From positions 1 through 13,142 of the forward strand of contig URTD01000035.1 of NCBI GenBank assembly GCA_900550735.1: DNA of 13,142 nucleotides, written 5' to 3'. The translations under genes and the position numbers were made by a program. The notes under the pieces are model-generated. The model searched no databases, was not told where the DNA came from, and worked only from the letters and a program-made list of their open reading frames with translations. Of this stretch, positions 1 through 5,924 are shown piece after piece. How positions within the stretch are numbered: position 1 is the first letter of the stretch; the number at the start of each line of letters is the position of its first letter. The DNA is from an uncultured Collinsella sp. (GTDB lineage: Bacteria > Actinomycetota > Coriobacteriia > Coriobacteriales > Coriobacteriaceae).

Positions 1-99
1 ACACCCGGTTCGCTTTGCCGCGTTACCGAGATCCACAGCACCCTGCTCATCGTAGAGCCTGTTCTGACCGAAAGCCGTAACCCCCACACAACCACCTGA
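1..99 (+). CDS. C-terminal end of a probable NfeD-like protein (partial)
   Basis: The frame is open from base 1 and ends at TGA 97-99, leaving 32 residues visible. They include a hydrophobic beta-strand pattern (CRVTEIHSTLLIVEP) followed by a polar tail. NfeD-family proteins end in a small OB-fold beta-barrel and are usually encoded directly upstream of SPFH/stomatin-like proteins. The next gene here is an SPFH protein starting 16 bases downstream, so NfeD is the natural reading. The visible part is too short to prove the family by itself. The N-terminal part lies outside the window. Confidence 0.5.
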   Translation, partial: TPGSLCRVTEIHSTLLIVEPVLTESRNPHTTT

Positions 100-114
100 C
101 AAAGGAGATGTATT

Positions 115-1020
115 ATGGTTCTGTTTTTTGTCATCCTTGCGCTTGTTTTTGTTCTGGTGCTGGTCATTGTTTCCAACATCGTCATTGTGCCGCAGTCCAA
201 GGTATATGTCATTGAGCGGCTGGGCAGCTACTCCGATACATGGACTGCCGGCCTGCACGTCAAGATCCCCTTTATTGAGCGCATTGCCAAAAAGGTAAGC
301 CTGAAGGAGCAGGTTGCAGACTTTCCCCCTCAGCCTGTGATCACCCGCGATAACGTGACCATGCAGATCGACACGGTGGTGTTCTTTCAGGTCATGGACG
401 CAAAGCTGTACACCTACGGCGTCAACCAGCCCATTGCCGCCATCGAGAGCCTTTCCGCCACCACCCTGCGCAACATCATTGGTGAGATGGAGCTGGATCA
501 CACCCTGACCAGCCGCGATGTCATCAACGGCAAGATCACCGCCATCCTGGACGAAGCCACCGACAAGTGGGGCATCAAGGTGAACCGCGTGGAGGTGAAG
601 AACATCATCCCGCCGCGTGAGATCCAGGAAGCCATGGAGAAGCAGATGAAGGCTGAGCGCGAGAAGCGCGCCGTCATCCTGAAGGCAGACGGTGAAAAGC
701 AGGCTGCCATTACCGCCGCCGAAGGCGAAAAGGAAGCCGCTATCCTGCGCGCTGATGCCGTAAAGCAGCAGCGCATTCTGGAGGCCGAGGGCGAGGCACA
801 GGCCATTCTGGCTGTGCAGAAGGCCAACGCCGATGCCATCCGCCTGCTGAACGAGGCCATGCCCAGCGACAAGGTGCTGGCCATCCGCAGCCTTGAAGCG
901 CTGGCGAAGGTTGCCAACGGCAAGGCTACCAAGATCATCATCCCCTCTGAGCTGCAGAATCTGGGCGGCGTTGTGCCCAGCATCAAGGAGCTGATGACCG
1001 ACCCGAAGGACGCCGAGTAA
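115..1020 (+). CDS. SPFH/band 7 (stomatin/QmcA-like) membrane protein
   Basis: This is a 301-residue protein, the usual length for the QmcA/YbbK/stomatin-like-2 group. Residues 1-25 form one hydrophobic N-terminal anchor. The SPFH domain follows (about 25-190), with the typical VPQSKVYVIERLG start and a VKNIIPPREIQEAMEKQMKAEREKRA stretch. Residues 185-250 form an Ala/Glu-rich coiled coil with repeated A-x-GEK/GEA units, as in flotillin-like proteins. Members form large oligomeric cages in membranes and organise microdomains or protein quality control; a specific role is not visible. A strong AAGGAG at 102-107 fixes the ATG at 115. The gene is probably co-transcribed with the NfeD-like gene ending 16 bases upstream and ends before a strong terminator. 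Leu codons are mostly CTG, as in the main part of lysA and unlike the right part of the window. Confidence 0.9.
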   Translation: MVLFFVILALVFVLVLVIVSNIVIVPQSKVYVIERLGSYSDTWTAGLHVKIPFIERIAKKVSLKEQVADFPPQPVITRDNVTMQIDTVVFFQVMDAKLYTYGVNQPIAAIESLSATTLRNIIGEMELDHTLTSRDVINGKITAILDEATDKWGIKVNRVEVKNIIPPREIQEAMEKQMKAEREKRAVILKADGEKQAAITAAEGEKEAAILRADAVKQQRILEAEGEAQAILAVQKANADAIRLLNEAMPSDKVLAIRSLEALAKVANGKATKIIIPSELQNLGGVVPSIKELMTDPKDAE

Positions 1021-1047
1021 GCGCCCACTTATCCAGCAGTAAGCTAA

Positions 1048-1094
1048 AACAGCTCCCGGTCACGTTAAGCGGCGTGACCGGGAGCTGTTCTTTT
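1048..1094 (+). terminator. Strong bidirectional intrinsic terminator
   Basis: A perfect 17-bp stem (1048-1064 with 1073-1089) with an 8-base loop is followed by CTTTT on the plus strand. On the minus strand it is followed by TTTT. It lies between the SPFH gene (plus) and the converging small membrane protein gene (minus), so it can stop transcription from both sides. Confidence 0.9.
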
Positions 1095-1118
1095 GCTATT
1101 TATGCTTTATCCGGGGGA

Positions 1119-1517
1119 TCACTTCTCCCCTTTTTCCTCGTTCTCCTGTGCCTGCTGTTCGCGGCGCAGCTCTTTGATGCGCTTTTTCTCGCTCTGGACG
1201 TGGGGCCACGGCCAGGAGAAGCCCTCGTTCTGCTTGCACCAGCGGGTAAGGGGGTAGAAGGCAAAGGCCAAGCCAAAAATGTACAGCAGAGCGTACAGCA
1301 GGGCATCCAGCGTGATCAGGGCATCCAGTGCACCGATCACCGCCACAACGCAGCCTGCCTTTAAAAAGAACTGGCCGTTCTGGCGGCAATATTCCTCAAA
1401 GTTTTCGGCCTTGACCGCCCTGCGCCCCTGATCGCCCCACACGCGGGGATTTTTCATCACCGAAAAACCGTAAAAGGCCATCATCAGGCCAAGGGTAAGC
1501 TGAAAGCCAAAAAACAT
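1119..1517 (-). CDS. Small membrane protein of unknown function
   Basis: This is a 132-residue protein that I do not recognise as a named family. Residues 3-22 form one membrane helix. Residues 50-90 are a long hydrophobic stretch that fits two further helices. The loop between them contains NPRVWGDQGRRAVKAENFEEYCRQNGQFF. The last 40 residues are highly charged (EKKRIKELRREQQAQENEEKGEK) and probably cytoplasmic. An AGAGGT ribosome binding site sits about 7 bases before the ATG at 1517. The gene starts 40 bases after the lysA stop on the same strand, so the two are likely co-transcribed and this gene may fall under the lysine riboswitch. Base and codon style match the left part of the window. 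Confidence 0.7.
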   Translation of the reverse strand: MFFGFQLTLGLMMAFYGFSVMKNPRVWGDQGRRAVKAENFEEYCRQNGQFFLKAGCVVAVIGALDALITLDALLYALLYIFGLAFAFYPLTRWCKQNEGFSWPWPHVQSEKKRIKELRREQQAQENEEKGEK

Positions 1518-1557
1518 GGGTCACACCTCTTTTTTTATCAGGATACAAAAAGTCGGA

Positions 1558-2871
1558 TCAGTCCTCAAACAGGGGCTTCATAAAGGGCAAAAAGTCCAGC
1601 GTTGCAAAGTAATCGCGGGGGGTCTGGGCGCGGCGGATCAACCGGTGAGAGCCATCCTCGCACAGCAGCACCTCGGCGCAGTGCAGCTTGCCGTTGTAGT
1701 TGTAGCCCATAGCAGAGCCGTGGGCACCAGTATCATGGATGTAAAGGATATCCCCGATGTCGATCTTGGGCAGCATCCGGTCAACGGCAAACTTGTCGTT
1801 ATTCTCGCACAGCCCGCCCACCACGTCGTACTTGTGGTCGCAGGGCTCGTTCTCCTTGCCCAGCACAGTGATGTGGTGGTAAGCGCCGTACATGGCGGGG
1901 CGCATCAGGTTGGCAGCGCAGGCATCCAGACCGATGTACTCCTTGTAGATGTGCTTTTCGTGGATGGCAGTTGCCACCAGCGCACCGTAGGGGCCGGTGG
2001 TAAAGCGGCCCATCTCGCTGAAGATGGCCACGTCGCCCATGCCTGCGGGCACCAGGATCTCCTCAAACTTCTGCCGCACGCCCTCGCCGATGGCCAGGAT
2101 GTCGTTCTCGGTCTGCTCCGGGCGGTAGGGGATGCCCACGCCGCCGGACAGGTTGATGTAGCCGATGTGGGCACCGGTGGCCTCGTGCACCCGCACCGCC
2201 AGCCGGAACAGGATGGCGGCCAGCTCCGGGTAATAGGCATCCGAGATGGTGTTGGACGCCAGGAAGGCGTGGATGCCAAAGTGCTTGGCGCCCTTGGCCA
2301 TCAGCTTTTTGTAGCTGTCGATCATCTGCTCTTCGGTCATGCCGTATTTGGCATCACCGGGCTTGTCCATCACCTGGAAGCCCTCTTCGCTCTCGCCCAG
2401 GCTGAAGGTGCCGCCCGGATTGTAGCGGCAGAACACCGTCTCCGGCACACCGGCCACCCGGTCCAGGAAGTCCACCATGGTGGCGTCGTCCAGGTTGATG
2501 TAGGCACCCAGCTCATAGGCCTTTTGCATGTCCTCCACGGGGGTCTGGTTGGACGAGAACATGATGTCGTGTCCCGTGATACCCAGCGAGCGGGCGATCA
2601 TGAGCTCGGTATAGCTCGAGCAATCGCAGCCGCAGCCGTATTCGTTGAGAATGGAGATGAGCGCCGGGTTGGGATTGGCCTTGACGGCAAAGTATTCCTT
2701 AAAGCCCGGGTTCCATGCAAAGGCGTCGCGTACTTCTTGCATGTTGCGGCGGATGCCCGCCTCGTCGTATAGATGAAACGGCGTGGGGAACTGCTCGACG
2801 ATATGCTCGAGTGTCTCCTTGTCCACAAACGGCTGCTTGGCCGCATATGCTTCGTTGGGGGTCAATGCCAT
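1558..2871 (-). CDS. lysA: Diaminopimelate decarboxylase (PLP-dependent fold type III), apparently mosaic
   Basis: LysA converts meso-diaminopimelate to L-lysine and CO2, the last step of lysine synthesis. The product is 437 residues, close to the usual 420-440. Residues 61-66 (FAVKAN) hold the PLP lysine K64. A glycine-rich SGGVGIPY (242-249) binds the cofactor phosphate. GGLCENND (352-359) supplies the active-site Cys/Glu pair seen in this family. GYNYNG (389-394) is the C-terminal motif near the active site. It belongs to the group with HAFLASN in place of HFHIGSQ. Substrate choice between diaminopimelate and other basic amino acids cannot be proved from motifs, but the lysine riboswitch upstream supports LysA. 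The first ~96 codons use CTC for 4 of 7 Leu. The rest use CTG 23 times and CTC never, so the gene looks spliced from two sources in frame (see finding). The ATG at 2871 has only a weak GAGG upstream. Confidence 0.85.
   Translation of the reverse strand: MALTPNEAYAAKQPFVDKETLEHIVEQFPTPFHLYDEAGIRRNMQEVRDAFAWNPGFKEYFAVKANPNPALISILNEYGCGCDCSSYTELMIARSLGITGHDIMFSSNQTPVEDMQKAYELGAYINLDDATMVDFLDRVAGVPETVFCRYNPGGTFSLGESEEGFQVMDKPGDAKYGMTEEQMIDSYKKLMAKGAKHFGIHAFLASNTISDAYYPELAAILFRLAVRVHEATGAHIGYINLSGGVGIPYRPEQTENDILAIGEGVRQKFEEILVPAGMGDVAIFSEMGRFTTGPYGALVATAIHEKHIYKEYIGLDACAANLMRPAMYGAYHHITVLGKENEPCDHKYDVVGGLCENNDKFAVDRMLPKIDIGDILYIHDTGAHGSAMGYNYNGKLHCAEVLLCEDGSHRLIRRAQTPRDYFATLDFLPFMKPLFED
2535..2590. 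other. Putative chimera or recombination junction inside lysA
   Basis: Codon choice changes abruptly here, at about codons 95-112 of lysA. Toward 2871 and the rest of the window Leu is often CTC and CTC-GAG/CTC-GAC pairs are common. Toward 1558 Leu is almost always CTG and Ser is often AGC. The reading frame is intact and the protein motif (HDIMFSSNQTP) is conserved, as expected when two homologous genes are joined through a conserved stretch. The exact point cannot be placed by eye. Confidence 0.6.
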
Positions 2872-2884
2872 GTCCCGTAAACCT

Positions 2885-2949
2885 CGCTATCCAGACGGCG
2901 CCATCTGCGCATCGAATCCGCATAGCGTGGACCCAATGTCCGGATAGCG
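2885..2949 (-). promoter_or_regulatory. Hairpin between riboswitch and lysA start (probable expression platform)
   Basis: On the minus strand, the 12 bases at 2949-2938 (CGCTATCCGGAC) can pair with those at 2896-2885 (GTCTGGATAGCG) with one G-U pair. The 3' arm ends directly before AGG, the only Shine-Dalgarno-like bases ahead of the ATG at 2871. No U-run follows, so control of translation start, rather than of termination, is the likelier mode. This is inferred from base pairing only. Confidence 0.5.
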
Positions 2950-2965
2950 CTCCCGCATTGCTGCA

Positions 2966-3099
2966 GACAGTCCTGTGGGTATTTCCCGCAGGCCCACCAG
3001 GTTGTTCGTGCCCGAAAAGCCCAGTTCGGCGGGTTTCGCCTCCCCGCGGGGTCAAAGCCTGCCGGCTCGCCCGCGGCTCTTCGTGCCCGCGCCTCTATC
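2966..3099 (-). promoter_or_regulatory. Lysine riboswitch (L box) aptamer
   Basis: Read on the minus strand from 3099, the sequence follows the conserved core of the lysine riboswitch. It shows GATAGAGGCGCG, then AAGAG, then GCCGAA followed by a GC-rich helix, then CTGGTGGGCC. A GTGGG/CCCAC hairpin comes next, and the aptamer ends in GGACTGTC. GATAG at 3099-3095 pairs with CTGTC at 2970-2966 as the closing helix P1, as in Bacillus lysC. It sits 95 bases upstream of lysA, where such a sensor would be expected. By the known behaviour of the class, lysine binding represses the downstream gene. It lies on the Collinsella-like side of the junction. Confidence 0.88.
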
Positions 3100-3101
3100 A
3101 A

Positions 3102-3120
3102 GTGGTAAAGACCCTACCAC
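3102..3120 (-). promoter_or_regulatory. Small hairpin at the start of the lysA leader
   Basis: GTGGTA and TACCAC form a 6-bp stem around a 7-base loop, immediately 5' of the riboswitch aptamer. It may protect the 5' end of the leader RNA. No further role is visible. Confidence 0.35.
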
Positions 3121-3146
3121 GTTGCACTTTACCAAACAAGAGTATT

Positions 3147-3174
3147 CGTATATAACGTTTAAAAAATGCAGCAA
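3147..3174 (-). promoter_or_regulatory. Candidate promoter of lysA
   Basis: On the minus strand, TTGCTG (3174-3169) and TATACG (3152-3147) are 16 bases apart in an AT-rich stretch. This places the RNA start near 3140, ahead of the lysine riboswitch. The position and box quality are reasonable, but there is no experimental support. Confidence 0.5.
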
Positions 3175-3207
3175 TATGCTGGAAACATGTGTGCCACAAT
3201 CCTGTAT

Positions 3208-3219
3208 CACAATATTGTG
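3208..3219. promoter_or_regulatory. Perfect 12-bp palindrome, possible operator
   Basis: CACAATATTGTG is a perfect palindrome in the AT-rich region between divergent lysA and the amidohydrolase gene, 32 bases before the latter's ATG. Its placement fits an operator site, but the cognate regulator is unknown and a 12-bp palindrome can arise by chance. Confidence 0.3.
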
Positions 3220-3250
3220 TGAATGGATATGCCCCATGAAAGGATCCTTT

Positions 3251-4438
3251 ATGACCGAGCTCCAAGAACTTCGTCGCTATCGTCGCGACCTGCATCGCAT
3301 TCCGGAGCTCGATTTCGATCTTCCTCAAACCATAGCCTATATCGAGGGCGTGCTCGCTTCGCTTGCCTGTGAAGTGACCCATCCCTGCCCCAGCTGTGTT
3401 TGTGCTTTCTTCGACGCTGGCACGGGCGCCGCGCATGCCACGGCGATTCGCGCCGATATGGACGCACTGCCCATCGCGGAGGCGACGGGTGCGGCCTTTT
3501 CCTCGAAGCATCCCGGAAAGATGCACGCTTGCGGACACGATGGACACATGGCCATGGCCCTTGCGGCGGCAACCTTTGTCGATCGCACGATTCGTGAGCA
3601 GCCAGGTGCCATCAAGCGCAACGTGCTCTTTGTGTTCCAGCCTGCCGAGGAGACGACTGGTGGCGCCAAGACAGTTTGCGAGAGCGGTGTGTTCGAGCGC
3701 TACGGGGTCGACCGCATTTTTGGCTTTCACGTGTGGCCCGATCTGACTGCGAACACATTGGCGAGCTGTTCTGGCCCGCTGCTGGCGCGCTCGAGTGAGA
3801 CACACATTCATATTCACGGGACGAGCATCCATATCGCTAAGACCTATGGCGTTCCGGTCGAGGAATCGCACGATGCGGCGCTGGCGGCTGCCAAGTTCTT
3901 GGTTGCCGAGCGCGAACTGATGGACGAGCTGGGCACCGACGAACCCTGTATCGGCAAGTTTGGCCTGCTGCAGGCTGGCACCGTTTGCAACGCGGTGGCG
4001 GGGGAGGCCCATGTGGCCGGAAGCCTGCGTGTGTTTACGGACGACATGTTCGACCGGGCGCGCGAAGGCGTGCGCCGCGTGCTGGACGATGCCTGTGCCG
4101 CAACGGGCTGCACGTATGATCTCGACTTTGCCGAGGGCTATCCACCGGTCGATAACGATCCTGAGTTGTTTGCCCGAATCGCGCCCGCTCTGCCCGAATT
4201 GCAGCTCGTGGACGAGCCGCTGCTAATCGCCGAGGATTTCGCGTTCTATCAGCGCCATCTGCCGGGCGTGTTCTTCTTGCTAGGCACGGGCGTGCCAGAG
4301 GACCAAGACAACCCGAGTGATTCGGATGGCTGCCCCGCCTATGCAACAAGCGCTCTGCATACCGATAGCATGCTCTTCGACGAGGAAATCCTACTCAAAG
4401 GCCTCGATGTCTATAAACGATTGCTTGTGATGGAGTGA
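3251..4438 (+). CDS. M20D-family metallo-amidohydrolase, possibly N-acetyl-diaminopimelate deacetylase
   Basis: The 395-residue protein has the length and order of motifs of the M20D amidohydrolases, which remove N-acyl groups from amino acids or Dap. LHRIPEL (14-20) is the family start signature. RADMDALP lies at 68-75. HACGHDGH (92-99) carries the metal-binding Cys94 and His96. QPAEET (130-135) gives the catalytic Glu pair. GFHVWP (158-163) carries His160, and a last His lies in SALHTDSM near residue 370. The dimerisation domain (about 180-295) starts with SIHIAK. Being divergent from lysA suggests deacetylation of N-acetyl-LL-diaminopimelate, one step group before LysA, but hippurate or indole-conjugate hydrolases share these motifs. 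AAAGG 7 bases before the ATG at 3251 sets this start; an open frame reaches back to 2975 but runs through the lysA leader. An in-frame ATG at 3236 is the alternative. Confidence 0.8.
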   Translation: MTELQELRRYRRDLHRIPELDFDLPQTIAYIEGVLASLACEVTHPCPSCVCAFFDAGTGAAHATAIRADMDALPIAEATGAAFSSKHPGKMHACGHDGHMAMALAAATFVDRTIREQPGAIKRNVLFVFQPAEETTGGAKTVCESGVFERYGVDRIFGFHVWPDLTANTLASCSGPLLARSSETHIHIHGTSIHIAKTYGVPVEESHDAALAAAKFLVAERELMDELGTDEPCIGKFGLLQAGTVCNAVAGEAHVAGSLRVFTDDMFDRAREGVRRVLDDACAATGCTYDLDFAEGYPPVDNDPELFARIAPALPELQLVDEPLLIAEDFAFYQRHLPGVFFLLGTGVPEDQDNPSDSDGCPAYATSALHTDSMLFDEEILLKGLDVYKRLLVME

Positions 4439-4440
4439 CG

Positions 4441-4764
4441 ATGGAACGACGCCGACAGTCTGCCGTATATAGTCCGGGTGGATGCGGGTGCGGTTTGCTG
4501 CTGCTTCCGGTTATTGCTGTGAGCATTGGCGTGATGTTTGCGCTTGCCGGGCTTGCCGCGGCAGCACTTGTGCTGTTTATCACTGCCATCGGCGTGACGA
4601 TTTGGCTTTATCGCAGTCGTGAACAGCGCCGCGCCGACGGTAAGACCAATGTAGGATGGATTGCCTTTTTGGTCATCGCCTACCTGCTGAGCATCAGCTA
4701 TTTGGCCTTCTTTATCCTGTTGATGATCAGTGCCTTTACCGGGGAATCCGTCACGGTGGGTTGA
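4441..4764 (+). CDS. Small membrane protein of unknown function
   Basis: A 107-residue protein with an arginine-rich N-terminus, a GGCGCG run (14-19), a long hydrophobic segment (18-57, probably two helices), a charged loop (YRSREQRRADGKTN) and a third helix (71-96). I recognise no family. The ATG at 4441 starts 2 bases after the amidohydrolase stop. GGAG at 4432-4435, inside the end of that gene, is a good ribosome binding site, so the two genes are probably translationally linked. A GTG at 4435 overlapping the stop is a less likely start. Confidence 0.65.
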   Translation: MERRRQSAVYSPGGCGCGLLLLPVIAVSIGVMFALAGLAAAALVLFITAIGVTIWLYRSREQRRADGKTNVGWIAFLVIAYLLSISYLAFFILLMISAFTGESVTVG

Positions 4765-4868
4765 TCGCTGCCGGCAGACGGTCGCGCGCAGTGCGTTTGC
4801 TCGGCGTTTGGATAACTGCATTGGTCGTTTACCGCAGCCTTGGCTCTCAGCTAATGAATTCAAGTTCA

Positions 4869-4922
4869 ATCCTTCCTACGATGTGCTGTGTACCGGCACG
4901 GTAGCCGGATCGTAGGAAGGAT
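4869..4922 (+). promoter_or_regulatory. Perfect hairpin covering the ribosome binding site of the FxLYD gene
   Basis: A 14-bp perfect inverted repeat (ATCCTTCCTACGAT 4869-4882, ATCGTAGGAAGGAT 4909-4922) surrounds a 26-base loop that has its own short pairing potential (CCGG/CCGG). The 3' arm contains AGGAAGGA, the Shine-Dalgarno sequence for the ATG at 4928. In RNA the site would be masked when the stem forms. No U-run follows, so it is not a standard terminator. It could limit translation, or bind a protein. Confidence 0.5.
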
Positions 4923-4927
4923 GAATA

Positions 4928-5371
4928 ATGGCAAAAGAGGGAAAGAAGCCAATCGGTAAGATTGTCCTAGGCATCATCGTGGTGCTGGTTATTGTCGGTG
5001 CCGTGGGCTCTATGGGCGGCAACTCAACCGATTCGTCTGCGAGCGATTCGGCAAAACCTGCCGAGACGACACGGCAGGCTGAGGAGCAAAAAGAACCGCA
5101 AGAACCGTATACCATTGCTGACGAGGCTGAAGACACTTCCAATCAGTTTACCTATAAGATCACGGGCACCCTGACCAATAACACGGACAAGGAAAAGAGC
5201 TACATTCAGATTGAATATGTTCTGTATGATGCCGATGGCAACCAGGTTGGAACGGCTCTTGCAAACACCAATCATCTGAAGGCGGGCGGCTCCTGGAAGT
5301 TCGAGGCGCTGGGTACGGTGTCTCCCGACCAGGTTGCTAGCTGGGAGCGTTCGGACGTAAGCGGTTTCTAG
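4928..5371 (+). CDS. Membrane-anchored FxLYD-domain protein
   Basis: This is a 147-residue protein. Residues 1-10 are basic and 11-29 form one membrane helix (IVLGIIVVLVIVGAVG). Residues 30-66 are a Ser/Glu/Lys-rich linker. The rest (72-147) is a beta-rich extracellular domain with IEYVLYDADGNQVGTALANTNHLKAGGSWKF, the signature of the FxLYD domain found in many exported Gram-positive proteins. It may bind a ligand or partner at the cell surface, but no enzyme residues are visible. The ATG at 4928 is preceded by AGGAAGG inside a hairpin. The HTH gene starts 32 bases downstream and the kinase after that, so they may be functionally connected. Confidence 0.75.
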   Translation: MAKEGKKPIGKIVLGIIVVLVIVGAVGSMGGNSTDSSASDSAKPAETTRQAEEQKEPQEPYTIADEAEDTSNQFTYKITGTLTNNTDKEKSYIQIEYVLYDADGNQVGTALANTNHLKAGGSWKFEALGTVSPDQVASWERSDVSGF

Positions 5372-5403
5372 CATGTTGCATGCACTGGGGGAGGTGAAGT
5401 CGT

Positions 5404-5826
5404 ATGTCCGATAAAAAGACGACCGAGGAGTTGCTCAATGAGCTTCTCGATGCGCCGAACATCGATGGCTATATCAGGGAGCACGACTTTGCCGCCCCGT
5501 CGCTTTCGGACTACCTGAAGCAGCTACTGCAGGAAAAGGGCTTGGAGCGCTCGCGCGTGGTCCGTATGGCTGATCTCAATGAGACCTTTGGCTATCAGAT
5601 CTTTACCGGTGCGCGTCATCCGAGTCGCAATAAGGTGCTGCAGATTGCCTTTGCGATGGCGCTGACGCTCAAAGAGACCAACCGTGCGCTGACGGCTGCC
5701 GGGGTAAGCGTCCTTAACTGCAAGGACCGCCGCGATGCGATTATCATCTTTTGCATCGATCGCGGGTGCAGTCTCCAAAAGGTCAACGAGGAACTGTATC
5801 GCCTTGGCGAGGAGACGGTGAGTTAG
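5404..5826 (+). CDS. XRE-like helix-turn-helix regulator, kinase-associated type
   Basis: This is a 140-residue protein. Residues 32-105 form a divergent XRE/Cro-type helix-turn-helix: LKQLLQEKGLERSRVVRMADLNETFGYQIFTGARHPSRNKVLQIAFAMAL, with the second part (RHPSRNKVLQIAFAMALTLKE) matching the usual helix 4-5 pattern. The C-terminal RRDAIIIFCIDRGCSLQKVNEELYRLGEETVS is a conserved extension that I associate with small regulators next to Ser/Thr kinases in gut Firmicutes and Actinobacteria. The next gene is such a kinase. It may control this locus or be phosphorylated by the kinase; this is inference. GGGGGAGG at 5387-5394 gives a strong ribosome binding site for the ATG at 5404. Confidence 0.7.
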   Translation: MSDKKTTEELLNELLDAPNIDGYIREHDFAAPSLSDYLKQLLQEKGLERSRVVRMADLNETFGYQIFTGARHPSRNKVLQIAFAMALTLKETNRALTAAGVSVLNCKDRRDAIIIFCIDRGCSLQKVNEELYRLGEETVS

Positions 5827-5911
5827 CGGCTGATATCTGAGCCGGTAGAGCTGTCGAACAACGATGCAAACGAACGGGACGCGGATGCCATGGGGTGTCT
5901 GCGCCCTGCGC

Positions 5912-5917
5912 TATGAT
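5912..5917 (+). promoter_or_regulatory. Candidate -10 box for a possibly leaderless kinase mRNA
   Basis: TATGAT lies 7 bases before the ATG chosen for the kinase (5925), exactly where a -10 box would put the RNA start on or next to the start codon. No clear -35 is seen. The same bases overlap two in-frame ATG codons (5913, 5916), so the sequence could instead be coding. Confidence 0.3.
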
Positions 5918-5924
5918 GGAGGCT

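Noticed and set aside
1516..2772. A 418-codon open frame on the plus strand across lysA
   Set aside because: It is antisense to lysA. The His/Val/Gly-rich product has no recognisable domain and the lysA frame has all decarboxylase motifs.
2975..3250. N-terminal extension of the amidohydrolase
   Set aside because: The frame is open but it would overlap the lysine riboswitch and lysA promoter. The family start motif lies right after the ATG at 3251, which has its own ribosome binding site.
4869..4922. Intrinsic terminator of the upstream membrane protein gene
   Set aside because: The stem is long and perfect but no U-run follows on the plus strand, and the 3' arm holds the next gene's ribosome binding site.
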